Below, piece after piece: positions 10,661 through 21,435 of a DNA stretch of 64,000 bases. Source of the stretch: Phialocephala subalpina (taxonomy: Eukaryota; Ascomycota; Leotiomycetes; Helotiales; Mollisiaceae). The position numbers and the translations under genes are program-made. The stretch covers positions 3,612,625 to 3,676,624 of the forward strand of contig FJOG01000001.1 in NCBI GenBank assembly GCA_900073065.1, given 5' to 3'. The stretch's first letter is position 1; each line of letters opens with the position of its first letter. The notes beneath the pieces were generated by a model. It did no database searches. It saw only the letters and a list, made by a program, of their open reading frames with translations, and was not told the origin of the DNA.

Positions 10661-12919
10661 ATGGACCGAAACAAAACCAGCCAGTCTCATGCTTCTCCTC
10701 GAAGGCCGCGAACCACGTTCTATAGCATCCAGGCTAGACACGTGAACGAGCAAACAGCGCGATCCTTAGCTGATAGATACGATAGTAGTGCCCCTAAAAC
10801 CGCCGAGACTCCGACCCCTCGGCCTACTCTCGACCCTCATCTAGTTGCGGGCTTCAAGAAATGGGAGGAAAATGATACATTATTGGGGCTAGTAGCCGTG
10901 GGTGGCAAAGTCTTGCAATTGCGGGCGAAAGACCTCCTCAAGTGTTTCTGGGCTGGTGGTCTCGACTCCGAATGTGCAGTCTGCGGTGGAAACTTCGACG
11001 ACGACAAGGGACCTCCAATTCGTACCATTGCGTGCGTGGATTGGGGAATCTGTACTCGCTCGGATTTACGGCTTCGAGGCATATTCGATAATACTTCCAG
11101 TCCTATACTCAGGGTCTTTAACAGGCATATGAGCTGTCTCATCCGCTCCGAGATCAAGTACTATGCCGTCTCGCATGTCTGGCATGAAGAGATCCGAATC
11201 GCTCAATCTAATACGCCGGGTAACCACACAGACGCCACGGTATTCGTCCTTCAAGTAGTTATCCAGACAGCGGCTGAGATCTGGGCCGAGTTTCGCGCCA
11301 GCTCTAGCGACAAACATTTTGCGTGGGACGATTCGAGCGCAGTAATCGAAGTCTGGCACGACTACATCAGTGCTCCACAGTGGCAGAAGCCTACACTAGA
11401 GAGAGTCCTGCTTTTTTTGCCGGACATATATCGAAGCGGGGCAAAGACTGTCATTCATCTGGATGACATATCACTAGCGCAATGGATAGGAATCTGGAAT
11501 CAGGACGGAACATTACAACGAGCAAAAGCATTGCGCGTAGTCGTCGACTCGGCATGGTTCCATAGGATGTGGGTACTGCTAGAGTATCTCAATAGTGCCC
11601 AAGCTGGAGTCATGCTTAATGACTACTCTATTGTCCCAGATCCTCAGGAGGTAGTTTACGACTCGGACGGCTCGGAGGACTACCCCTCAGTGCCTACCAC
11701 GAATCTTCTTCGTACGATGCTAAAGATGTGCCGGGATATTCTTACAGAAGTCTCGTGGCTCGAGGGTATCGACTTTCAGAAGCTTGCCGACGATGTCTAT
11801 CCCTCACGGGCAGTATTTGAGTTGTGCAATTTCGAATCGAGCCACGAGTTCAACCTGGGAGGTGCCCTTTCGCAGATTGCTTCCCGAGACGCGACATACT
11901 ATCGAGATCGCTTTATTGCGTTGTGCGACATGCTACACATCGACGCCTTTGAAGACGGGAATTCGGCGTTGCCAGACGACACTATCGAGGCGTGCAAGTG
12001 GCTGTGGAAGAAGTGCTTATCCAAAGGGGATTATACGCCACTGTTGCTCAAGCCTAACGGCGAGCGCAAGCCACCAGCGGGCCCTACGTGGTTGATTGGT
12101 CATGAACAGATGAAAGAAAACATGTGGAATCTGGGTGCAACTCTCTCGCCTGCAACTCACAATATTATCGTCGGCAGTAACAGTATCAAATTGACCATGG
12201 ACCACATTGGGGACCTTGTCTCTACCCACGCGATGTTCGATGACGATAAATCGATAATGGAGGGCTTCAAACGAGTTTTGGACGAGTATAATGTACTACA
12301 CAAGAAGCACGATGGCCCATTCGACATCAACACATTCATTGACACTCTTGGCCGAGTCTACGGCTTTCCAGCTGTTATAACTGATAAGAAGGTCCCAACA
12401 ACAGTGGGCGAATATGCCTCAGAAACAATGGACCTGCAATTAGAGACCTTAGGACCGTTAGAGGCCTTAGAAGGGCTTCTAGAAACAATCAAGGATCTAC
12501 TGGATGCCATCCCTAGATATGAAAGCTCCGAAGACATGGAATTTCTCATGAGAGATCTGGAGATGGCGTGCGCGCGGATGATCTTGAAGCTAGAGCTGGA
12601 CGATCCAGTCTCAGGCGTCGAGGGGCTCTCCACAAATATCGGCCGTACTGAGATGATTCACGCATTCCCTGGTGGCAAGGACATAATCGGAAGCCGCTGC
12701 CCGGCGTGTCGTGAGTCGTTCTTATTCCGTGCCGAGTTATACAGTCATGTGGATATCACACGCTGCAAGCTTTACCGCATCTCCGGGCTCAGTTTCGAGT
12801 ATAGCGGGAAGCAAGGAGTTGGGCTAATACTTTGCGGACAAGATATCGCTGGGAGGGCGTTGTTCGCGACCCAACCCTGCGCTTGTCGGGTAGAGGTAGC
12901 GATCGAGCTCAGCTGTTAG
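10661..12919 (+). CDS. HET-domain (heterokaryon incompatibility) protein, intronless
   Basis: One open frame of 752 codons from the first ATG after a pyrimidine-rich leader. The frame extends 23 codons upstream but without an ATG. The HET block starts at about residue 166 with YYAVSHVWHEE, continues with the D-Y-I-S-x-P-Q-W-Q segment, the DIYRSGAKTVIHLDD segment, and WFHRMWVLLEYL near residue 298. These are the ordered signatures of PF06985. A CxxC pair lies before it (residues about 107-110) and another, CPAC, near the C terminus. HET proteins trigger growth arrest or cell death when incompatible strains fuse. It lies intact inside the DNA that splits an NLR gene. No transmembrane segment is visible. 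Confidence 0.8.
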   Translation: MDRNKTSQSHASPRRPRTTFYSIQARHVNEQTARSLADRYDSSAPKTAETPTPRPTLDPHLVAGFKKWEENDTLLGLVAVGGKVLQLRAKDLLKCFWAGGLDSECAVCGGNFDDDKGPPIRTIACVDWGICTRSDLRLRGIFDNTSSPILRVFNRHMSCLIRSEIKYYAVSHVWHEEIRIAQSNTPGNHTDATVFVLQVVIQTAAEIWAEFRASSSDKHFAWDDSSAVIEVWHDYISAPQWQKPTLERVLLFLPDIYRSGAKTVIHLDDISLAQWIGIWNQDGTLQRAKALRVVVDSAWFHRMWVLLEYLNSAQAGVMLNDYSIVPDPQEVVYDSDGSEDYPSVPTTNLLRTMLKMCRDILTEVSWLEGIDFQKLADDVYPSRAVFELCNFESSHEFNLGGALSQIASRDATYYRDRFIALCDMLHIDAFEDGNSALPDDTIEACKWLWKKCLSKGDYTPLLLKPNGERKPPAGPTWLIGHEQMKENMWNLGATLSPATHNIIVGSNSIKLTMDHIGDLVSTHAMFDDDKSIMEGFKRVLDEYNVLHKKHDGPFDINTFIDTLGRVYGFPAVITDKKVPTTVGEYASETMDLQLETLGPLEALEGLLETIKDLLDAIPRYESSEDMEFLMRDLEMACARMILKLELDDPVSGVEGLSTNIGRTEMIHAFPGGKDIIGSRCPACRESFLFRAELYSHVDITRCKLYRISGLSFEYSGKQGVGLILCGQDIAGRALFATQPCACRVEVAIELSC

Positions 12920-13827
12920 ATAGGCCAAATCTAGATACTGGTAGGCCGCCGGTCTCATGTCCCAAAGCAATTACTAGACTCGCGAACCCTCGTCAATCGC
13001 TAACTATTATTCTTTTGGTCCCACAAATACTAGTCTTTGGGAGCTTTTAACATCTGGCCCATTATCTATTGCTTTTGGTCCTTTATTCCATTTACTTCAT
13101 ATATCACTCACGAAGCACCGCGAGCTACAAATAATAAATTATTCTTGACCTTGTCCAAATTAATTTCAAAGCGGTCCTTTTTGTTACTCATTCACACCAA
13201 ATCCTCCATAAAATGTCTTCACTTTCTCGGATTATATCATGGATTGAATATTTTACTGGAACCACTTAGTAAATACCTTTCCGATCTTCTCTTCGACCAT
13301 CGCCTGGTTCTCCTTGCCCTTGAATACTGCATTCCGCCCGGTAATTGAAATCCCTCCATTACTCTACTCCTTGCTAGGCGGCGCATTCTCAGAATAAATT
13401 TATGAAGTAGTCTCTTAAAATAAAAATAAAAGTGTAATATGCAAGCAAATCTGGAGTAGATTGAGAAGTGCTCAAGTAGTGCCTGGTAGAAGGAGGTTTG
13501 AAAGAGTAAAGGTTGTGATGGAGGCGAGGGCATATTCTCCTTGGAAAGAGCCAGGGCCACGCCATACTGTGAGAAGAATCTGCCTTGTAATCAAATGATG
13601 TATTTTTGGGGGTGGGGGGGGTCTTGTTTGGGTTCCCTAGGAGCTGACTTGGTCCCTCTGAATATAGTCGTGTAGAGTTGACAACTTTGCATGGCAGGTA
13701 TAATTGGTTACTATAAGCGAGAGCAGGAACGTGACTTAGCAACCTGAGGCGAGGGTGAGTAGCGCCTGAGCAGAGCGGCGACGCTGACTAACCGCGTTGG
13801 AAGCGGATGTGAGGAAATGTCGTCTGA
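12920..13827. other. Spacer between the HET gene and the NLR 3' half; no gene seen
   Basis: Mildly AT-rich with short unrelated open frames and a G-rich run near 13610-13620. I see no family motif. The last 80 bp (about 13750-13820) are GC-rich, with gcctgagcagagcgg-type words that echo 4256-4275. Confidence 0.4.
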
Positions 13828-15610
13828 GACTTCCTCAAAAGGCTAGTGGAATGCGCTCTGGAAAGGTCACAACCTGTGTGGATCATCATAGACGGCCTGG
13901 ATGAGTGTGAGAAAAAGGAGAAGAAAATTTTGACATCGATTATGGGAATGGTGAAGGCCGAGGATCATACCGGACGGCTACGTCTGCTGGTAATCAGCCA
14001 AGACGAAGGCGACATACGAAAGTTCCTGACGAAAAGGCCGTTGATCTCATTGAACGAAGCTCCTCAGCATCAAGAAGCAGTTCGAACATATGCTGACAAG
14101 AAGTCCGCAGAACTCAGAGAGAAATTTGAATTACTACTATCCTCTGAAAGCCATATCACCAACTTGATCACGGCCCGCTCCAAAGGCGAATGGTCTGTTC
14201 TGCTGCTGGACGTCAGATCATTAACTGACACGCTATAGACAGGCATGTTCCTATTTGCACGACTGGTTCTGAAACATCTAAAGAACCAAGTCGCCCTCAA
14301 TCAGCTTGAAGGAGAATTAGATCCTTCCAAATTTCCCACTGAATTATATGAGATGTGAGTTCTGTCAGACGATAATTGAAAGTGTGTGGGTTCAGCTCAT
14401 GCGTATACCAGCTACGATCGAATCGTTTAGAGGATGTTCTCTAATGGAACACAACAGCGACAGGCGGCTGAAAAGATTCTGAGTTGGGTCGTCTGCGCAA
14501 AGCGACCCTTACAATGGCATGAAATATAAGCAATATTTTCAATTGATCTCAACTCGGGTGTTGTCGACTTCCAAGGGCACCGTTTACGAAGCGTGGACAT
14601 TAAGGATTGTGGTTCTCTTGTTGAGATTTCTCTAAGCAAGGCTATAGAGTTGGTACACCACACGGCAAGATCGTGAGTTATTTTTGGGAGATTGATTTTT
14701 GTTTTAACGAGCACTAAGTGATGGCAGCTATCTTCTCGACCGATCTCGGGCAAATACAGAACCCCGAGTCAATATTCGGCAGGCAGATGCGGAAATTGCA
14801 ACTACTTGCCTACATTACTTGAGGTTTCACTGCTTTGATAGTGCCCTAACCGATGAGGAGATATCTACTTACGCCTATTAAGGATATTATGCCTTTCAAG
14901 ATTTCGCTGTTGCGTATTGGCTAGACCATCTTCAGTCCTGTGCCAATGCGAAACCACGCCACTCTTCCGACACTCTAGATCAACTGTCATCGATCATTGA
15001 CAAGTTTATGGACCAGCATCTTGGGATGCACCCAAGATTGGATACAATTTTAAATACCACATCTGCATCTGAACAACCGGAATTCCATCGCATCGCCAAT
15101 CAGATTGCTCTTCTTCAGTCTGTATTGAAGAAGCAAACGGCAACCGAGAAAAAATCCGACCAGGGCATGACTTCTCTTCAAGAAAGGCTTGATAGACGAC
15201 AATCCATCTTTGAGGCGACTGTGATACAACTACTTTCAGACGATCCAGAGAGAGTGGATCTCTCGATCTTCTATGGTGATGCAGGAAGGTGGTTCAAGTG
15301 TCCCAAGATACAATGCTTTGCATTCTACGAGGGGTTCCCAACGCCGGCAAGTCGAGACGCTCACAACGAAAAGCATCAAAGAGTTTCCCGATGTTCATCT
15401 TCAGGTTGCCTTTACGCAACTATTGGATTTGCGCGTGCGGGAGAACTTAAACGGCACATCTCCAAGAGCCATCCAATGGGCCCTGAAAAGGAAAAATGGA
15501 GTTTTCCTCAGCCGGGTACGGGAGTAGAGCATGCCCCCCCGAAGGATGCATCGGGAACTATCAACCCTGCTCAGCAGCAGAGACAGCAGCAACGAGTGCC
15601 TCAGAATTAG
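13828..15610 (+). pseudogene. 3' half of the broken NACHT NLR: Walker B, winged helix, C2H2 fingers
   Basis: Starts at the DFLKRLVECALERSQP segment and runs into the Walker B VWIIIDGLDECE (about 13876-13910), then sensor-like RLRLLVISQDEGDIRKF. After a probable intron (about 14190-14243; its donor is GC) come MFLFARLVLKHLKNQ and, after a second intron (from 14356), AEKILSWVVCAKRPLQWHEI. The tail has two C2H2-like fingers near 15295-15470 (CPKIQC...H...H and C...C...H...H). Damage: TAG after YDRIV, TAA after WHEI, and TAA after TYAY, all at positions where Gln is likely. The part that should precede it ends at 4211. It continues in frame, after a TAG at 15608, into a MED15-like segment. Confidence 0.75.
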
Positions 15611-16650
15611 AATGTTTCGGCTCAAATCCAGCAAGCGATCTTTGTTGCCATCAACCAAAAAACTGGAGTTCTCAGTGGCTGGCAAGCTGGGGTTCTGTCC
15701 AATGAGCGCATGGGTTTGACATTCAATAAGTAAGTTCTCACTCTATAGTGGGATCCATGTTGTGTATTCTGTGGTTGATTGACGTAACCATTCTAGGATT
15801 GGAAACCTTCGTCTTGCTCATCAATACTCACCAGATCCCCCTACTCTACAAAGGATGATCGAGATTGGGGTCAGATTCGAGAAAGACATATTCGAGAAAT
15901 CTCCAAACAAAGTAGGGAATGCGGAAGTATGATCCTAAAACGTTCGCTAACGATCCCAGGATCAATACAAACGTGAGGTAGCGATGAAGCTAGAGCAACT
16001 ATTAGAAAGACGAAAGCAGAACCAAGCCAATATGCAGCAACAATTTCAAGGTCAGGTTCGATTACAGGAGCAAGTGAAGGCGCAGCAGAATGCTCTTCAA
16101 GGACAGCCCGGAGGTATGGGGCCTGGGCCAGTACCACCACAACCGAGCCCCGCCATGCCAACTCTGGATGCACCTATAAGAGCCACTTCCCAACAACAAA
16201 TGAACCAACCCGAAGCACCACAAGTGAACCCCAATCCTCAGTTTGGATTGCCACTTGACCCTCGTCTCATGCAGGAAACCCAGAGACAGCCAGGTCCTGG
16301 GAATGGTCTTATTCAAGCAGAACTCACACGAGCGATGTTTTCTCAGATGGGTCCAGACGCAAAAAAAGACGCTGGCTCAATTGCCTCCCGACAAGTTGTA
16401 TGATGTAGTGACTAGATGGCATGCAAGTAGGGCGCAGCGAATGAATGCCATGAATGTAAATGGCCCTGGTGAACGACCTCAGATCATATAAGGTGGTAGC
16501 CAAGTTCGACCTGGTCAGCAAATTCGACCAGGTCCCTTCAATCCCCAAAATCCCGCAGCTCAGTTTATGGACGGACCAGGCCAGCGACCACAACTGGCAA
16601 TGGCTGCGAAGCAAAGTCCTGTATAGGGTGTTGCCAATGCGCTCCTATCC
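15611..16650 (+). pseudogene. MED15/KIX-like segment fused in frame to the NLR tail, degenerate
   Basis: Exons 15611-15729, 15797-15911 and from 15960 on encode NVSAQIQQAIFVAINQKTG, then GWQAGVLSNERMGLTFN, IGNLRLAHQ and RMIEIGVRFEKDIFEKSP, followed by a Gln/Pro-rich low-complexity region. This is the layout of the KIX domain and Q-rich region of fungal Mediator subunit 15, which binds activators. An A7 run near 16360 shifts the frame into LAQLPPDKLYDVVTRWHASR, and stops follow at about 16489 and 16627. It is far shorter than real MED15 and keeps introns, so it is a genomic fragment or a fusion tail rather than a retrocopy. The MED15 name is from memory of the family. Confidence 0.6.
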
Positions 16651-18182
16651 ATAGCGACATGATTATGCTGAGTGGCTTTTTCGCTCTAGCTAAGCGAAGC
16701 CCTCAACCCAGTTCAGGTGTATTCAAGAAGTTTACGAGGCTGGCAAAATTTCCGACCTTTAAACTGGGCCACCTCCAAACATTTATAATTTGACATTTTG
16801 GAACCCTTCTTGTTTGGCATTTAGCAACTTCATAATGTTGCAATTGACAGTTTTGCTATCAAGTACTCCTTTTCATCCTCTTCTTTCTACTTCCAGCCTT
16901 CAAACAGTCCCAAAACTTTCAACTACTCATTCAAATCTCAATCTACCAAGTCCTTGTCCATGCATGTAGAATACACTACAGCTATAGCTATGCTCTTCCA
17001 CACCACAACACATATACTCGGCGTCAATGCATATCTTTGTTTGTTTGAATTAGAATATTGGTCACAACCTGCGAATTTATAGGAGTTAGGCAGGTGTGGG
17101 GCGGCGCGGACTATGCTAGAGTTAAATTGCTGGAGGATGAGTAAGTAAATGATAGAATACATCCTTGTGTTTTGCATGTATAGATGGCGTCATTGTGGTG
17201 TCTTTGAGAGTTTGGAGGAGGTGAATAAAAGAGCCTTATATGGGATTTGAATACGTGATATCATGAATAAGTATTTGGGAGAGAATTTGAAGAGTGAACG
17301 GCAAGTGAGCAATCAAATGAGGTGTAAACTACCATTCATCACATTCACGACTTGTTAATCTTCACTAGCAAATCGGTGACTGTCGCGGGGCGGGGTCCCG
17401 CGGTATATAAAGTCCTCCCTCCTCTTTGAGGAAGAGCAAGAGTTCCTGGAACCAAGAAGGCCAAGGGTACAGGGGATGATATTGTTATCTCTGGTTATGA
17501 CGGATGTTGGGAGCTTGGTCATGTTCGGTTCAAGGACAGGATACAAGGGAGGTTATTTGCAGACCCAACTTCAGGTCTTGATTGAGTCTTGAGAATGAAT
17601 CTGTTTCTCTTGTCTAGTTCTTTTTGCCATTAAGAATTCCAAGTGTTTTCGTTCATGCCAAGAGAACTACTGAATGGCTTTGTTGACAGCGGACTTCTAG
17701 CTTTCATCTCGTATTAAAGTGTACCTCGAGTATTGGATATTTAGAAGCGCGCCAATTATCAAGGTGGTTTGAGAAGCAGCGTCAAAACAGTGTTGGCCCG
17801 TTTACACGAGGTCGGGAGTACGAGTCCAAGAGCAGGTGTTTCGAAAGCAAAATGTTGGTGCTTGTACGAGCTGCAGCGAAGCTTAACATGCTATCAAATG
17901 GAAGACGGAGAAAATGAAGGGCAGAATGTGAGGAACGGCAAAGTGAAAACAGGACATGGTTGATATGAAATGACTCCTATCTGTTTCTGTACCCAGCTCA
18001 CCAATTCAAGTCTATCTAAGTTCTAATCCAAGTAACGATATTGTATCCAATCTAACCCGAACATATGCAATCCCCGTCCATTACTCCCTCACTGTCTACT
18101 ACTATTTTCTCCCTCCCTCTTCCCTCTCTCTCTCCTGTCATTCCCCTCAATCCTCTCCAAAGTCCAGATCCCATCCAGAAAT
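16651..18182. other. Intergenic region; one weak small-protein candidate
   Basis: No convincing gene. On the minus strand 16938-17177 there is a 79-codon frame with a hydrophobic start (MYSIIYLLILQQF) and three Cys. It could encode a small secreted protein, but it lacks support from splice signals or family patterns. Confidence 0.35.
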
Positions 18183-19665
18183 CTAAACAGGAACCCCACA
18201 CCCAACATCAAACCAAACATTCGGCACATACTGATTAATACTATCCAACGCATCCGCCACACTCCCACTATAAAGATTACATCTCGGTGCTCCAGTCCCT
18301 GGCTCAGGATAGAACTCCCAACTCTCACAACTCCCATCGAAAGTGTTATCCAATTGACAGAACTCGTAGCACCCGAGTTCGGTGATGGCGGTGTCCCGGT
18401 TGTCCATTATGTAGGTGGACATGAAGTAGTCGCCGATTGGGAGGCCGTGGACGCCGCTGTGGGAGTTGTTAGTATGTGTGGAGAAGGGAGAGATGGGGAT
18501 AGGGAAGGGAGGGAAGGAGAGAAGGTGGATGGGAACGTACCAGTGGAGAGCAGCAGGGTTAGGAGTTCCTGTCGCTTGACCGGAGGTGACGGTCGTGGTC
18601 ACAGACACCGTAGTTGATGGTTTGATGATCGTTGAAGCCACCGTGACTGGGGCTGCGGAGATGAAGACCGATGTTTGGCTTGGGATTGCGCTGCTTTCGA
18701 ATGGCGAGGAGGAGAGAGTAATCAGAGTCGATGGAACACCAACAGATGAATCGAAGAGTGAAGAGGTGAGTGAAGCGAAGTTAGAGGATGGTGAAGCGGA
18801 GGACAGAACCCAGGTTGTGGATAGAACGGAGGTCGTGACCGTGATTGTCGTCGTTATCGGGGCAAGAGATGGGCATCCGGTGGATGAGGATGGGAGACCA
18901 GCGAGGGTTTGGAGTGCGGAGGAGGTGAGGATCACGGAAGATGTCGCGAGGGAGGAGGTGGCTAGGGCGGAAGACGCTGGTGCAGATGAAGCAAGAGCCG
19001 AGGAAGATGCTGCCAGCGAGGAGGAGGAAGCTCCAACAGACGAAGACGCTCCAACGGAAGAAGCTGGCACCGAGGAGGCGATTGCTTGAGAGGTTGCAAC
19101 CAGAGTGAAAACAACTCCTTCGGATGACATGACAGCGAAATGCGCAGGCACAGAGCTCGCAACTGCAACCTCAGTAGAACTCGCTCCCACAGAGCTCTCC
19201 TCAGACGATGAGGCTACTGCAATTTTGGTGGAGAGAGCTGGCGTAGCACTTGCACTGTCACTCGCAAACCCTATTCATCATCTCAGTAAACTCTCTCACA
19301 AAAACTATGGAAATACGAAGACAAGGCTTCTAACTTTCAGGGGACATACCATCAGTGATAAAAATATCCGTCGTAGTGACAGCTGCCGAGGAGCTGAATG
19401 CTGCCGATGAGGACACCGCAGCGGAACTGTCGCTGGCACTTGCGCTGACGGCTGCGTCTTGGGGATGGTGGTGGTGATGGACGTGGTGGAGGTTTGTCAC
19501 ACGAGCTCTGCGGTCGAGATTCTATTCAATCAGTTAGAGAGGAAGATGGGGAAGGAGAGGAGAGGGACTTACAGGAGCGCGCTTCTCGACTCCTTGAGGG
19601 ATGGCATTTGCGTATGCTGCGTTGGAGAGGACGGCTGCAGCACCGAAGATGGTGGGGAGATGCAT
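18183..19665 (-). CDS. Secreted Ser/Thr/Ala-rich protein with a C-terminal six-cysteine domain
   Basis: Exons 19573-19665, 19350-19521, 18541-19270 and 18183-18456 (minus strand) join to 422 residues. The start MHLPTIFGAAAVLSNAAYA is a signal peptide. It is followed by a Lys-Arg (EKRAP) site typical of Kex2 cleavage and a His-rich patch (HHVHHHHHP). About 240 residues of Ser/Thr/Ala-rich sequence come next, as in O-mannosylated cell-wall proteins. The last 90 residues form a compact domain with six Cys (C-GVHGLP, GCYEFC, GSCESW, PRCNLY, GCGVPV), probably three disulfides. No GPI-anchor signal is visible at the C terminus. Likely located at the cell wall or outside the cell; exact role unknown. 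Confidence 0.75.
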
Positions 19666-20394
19666 GATGAAGAAGCGAACCGGAAACGAGTAGGGTGATG
19701 CTGCAGAATAGATTGAGAATTGAATGAGAAGGGAGTGATGGGGGTTGAGAAGAACATTATGAGAGATTGAATTCGTCTTATATGTTCTTGGTATTCTCGG
19801 CCCTTCTGACTACAGGAGTCGTCTTCAATATCAAGGGGGTTCCCTCGCGGCGAGGGACACCCAAAGGGATCGAGTAAGGGGAAGCTCGCTAGCGAAGACA
19901 GGTGAAACTACAAACATCACCTCGCTCACCAACATCAACGCAAATAAATGAATACAACGACATGGTGAGGAATGCAATTTGATTGTCATCAATTTATTGA
20001 TCAGAATGACTTGCTTCCGTATTATGTACAGGTGTTTTGAAAGAAGTTCAAATGATCGCAATTGGGTCATGCTTTCCATGCCATGTTCCCTCGCCCTTAA
20101 AACGCCAACTTCAGCATATGCTGAGGGGTATCATGCTCAATAATTTCTGAGCAAGGATCAAAGTTTCTCTCTCTCTGAGTATTGAAGCATTCCAGCTTCA
20201 GTTCCGTTCGTCCTCTGGAAAATAGAGTTCTGTGCCTGCAGATCGTGCTACAAGATTCAAAAGTAGCGCGCATTAAAAAAATCCCTCCCTTATGCAGTCC
20301 CCGAACTCCGTCACAATTTGTGAATGCTATCGTACAAGCCTCGCTGGAAGCTCATTGTATTTTTGTTGTCCGGTCTCCATGATCGAGTGATTCT
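19666..20394. other. Upstream region of the secreted-protein gene and downstream region of the next gene
   Basis: No gene seen. The first 80 bp hold the leader of the secreted-protein gene (minus strand). Confidence 0.4.
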
Positions 20395-21435
20395 TCAGCT
20401 TCCGTCCTCCCAGATGGTGTCCAGGTTGAGATCGCCTCGTCGTTCAGCACCACAGACAGACCATCGCTTTCTCTTATCTCGTCCGAACCCAGCACCGAGT
20501 GTTCGTCCACGAGAGCCGGATACGTCGAGTGTGCCCTTTGTCTTGTTCTCCTCGCCAGAGTCTGCCGCGTCTGCAGCTGCCTTCAGTTGTGCAATTCTCT
20601 CCGCCTCCAAAGCAGCTTCCTCCGCGTCTGGTGAATCGGGTATGGTCTCCAAGCTTGATATGCTTGGGCTTCGTGATCGAGCAGAGGTAGGTGTGGATGG
20701 TACAGAGGATGATGCGAAGGAGCCCGGGTAGCTGTACGTTCCTGAATAGCTGCTTGTGCCGAGGAATGTATCGCCGAAGCGGGAGGACTGGTAGGAGGGC
20801 GAGGAGGTGACTGAGGAAGGAGTCGAGGGACCCGTGCTGCCAGCCGCCGAGCCAGATGCAACCAAGTATCGAAGAGGTGAGGAGGGCCGTCGAGTCTTTG
20901 GGAAGCTGCTGGTAGAAGGAGGTAGACCTAAGATTGGTGAACTGCTTCTTTCTGTCGCTCGTGGTGTATGATCTTCTGAAATTGGACTTTCCGTCTCACT
21001 GATATCCCTTAAGCTTCGGTTTGGCAGACCCGGAAATACCTCGTCAACTGGCTTTCTTGGTGTGCGGATTGGGCTTCGGACTGGACTTGCAGGTCTGCCA
21101 TGGGTAACCACAGAGAGGTGACCAGAGGTATTGAAGCCAGGCATGGACTGAGCTCGGGACATGGCTGGTGCAAGAGCACTGGTAGAAGACTTCGATCGCA
21201 GATGTCCTCGAGCAAATGGAGAGGTATTTCGTGGTCGGTAAGGTATAACGGGAGAGGAGGTTACTGGTGATTGGGGGGATTGAGGGGTAGGTTCTGTTGA
21301 TCTGCGAATCGTAGGAGGTTTCTTGTTGTCCCACTCGTTCTTTTTCGGCGTGTCTTGCGTGTCTGCCAGTCGAAGAATAGGCACTGGAGACTTCCTGAAC
21401 TCCTCCATTCTCTCTGTCTCCGGTACCGGTTCCAT
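20395..21435 (-). CDS. Basic, proline- and serine-rich disordered protein
   Basis: One exon of 346 residues. The ATG is in a good context (caccaccATGG) and follows a pyrimidine-rich leader. The protein is almost entirely low complexity: repeated S/T-P sites (TPQSPQSPVTSSPVIP, ASPVRSPIRTPRKP), Ser-rich stretches, and a short helical, Glu/Ala-rich segment near residues 265-290 (EEAALEAERIAQLKAAADA). No enzyme domain or membrane segment is visible. Many S-P and R-S sites suggest phosphorylation by proline-directed kinases. Similar basic proline-rich proteins are found across filamentous ascomycetes without known function. An additional 5' exon further upstream cannot be excluded. Confidence 0.65.
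   Translation of the reverse strand: MEPVPETERMEEFRKSPVPILRLADTQDTPKKNEWDNKKPPTIRRSTEPTPQSPQSPVTSSPVIPYRPRNTSPFARGHLRSKSSTSALAPAMSRAQSMPGFNTSGHLSVVTHGRPASPVRSPIRTPRKPVDEVFPGLPNRSLRDISETESPISEDHTPRATERSSSPILGLPPSTSSFPKTRRPSSPLRYLVASGSAAGSTGPSTPSSVTSSPSYQSSRFGDTFLGTSSYSGTYSYPGSFASSSVPSTPTSARSRSPSISSLETIPDSPDAEEAALEAERIAQLKAAADAADSGEENKTKGTLDVSGSRGRTLGAGFGRDKRKRWSVCGAERRGDLNLDTIWEDGS

Larger units (their letters stand above)
4200..13847. other. About 9.6 kb insertion splitting an NLR gene, with a short overlap at both ends
   Basis: The NLR reading frame stops at 4211 and resumes at 13828. The two edges share a related stretch of about 20 bp: 4200-4219 (gatttcctttaaagtcttag) and 13828-13847 (gacttcctcaaaaggctagt), both encoding a D-F-L-x-(S/R)-L segment. 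This could be a target-site duplication that has since diverged, or the remains of two paralogous fragments. Inside lie an untyped repeat, AT-rich DNA, minisatellites, a Tc1/mariner element, a decayed gene and an intact HET gene. I did not find long terminal repeats or matching inverted ends for the whole block, so it is probably composite. Confidence 0.5.

Noticed and set aside
16938..17177. Minus-strand frame of 79 codons with a hydrophobic start, a possible small secreted protein
   Set aside because: No further support; an upstream ATG with good context leads into another frame and stops soon.
18354..19410. Long plus-strand frames (up to 167 codons) rich in Glu, Val and Ala
   Set aside because: They are the antisense shadow of the Ser/Thr/Ala-rich secreted protein on the minus strand, whose splicing is consistent.
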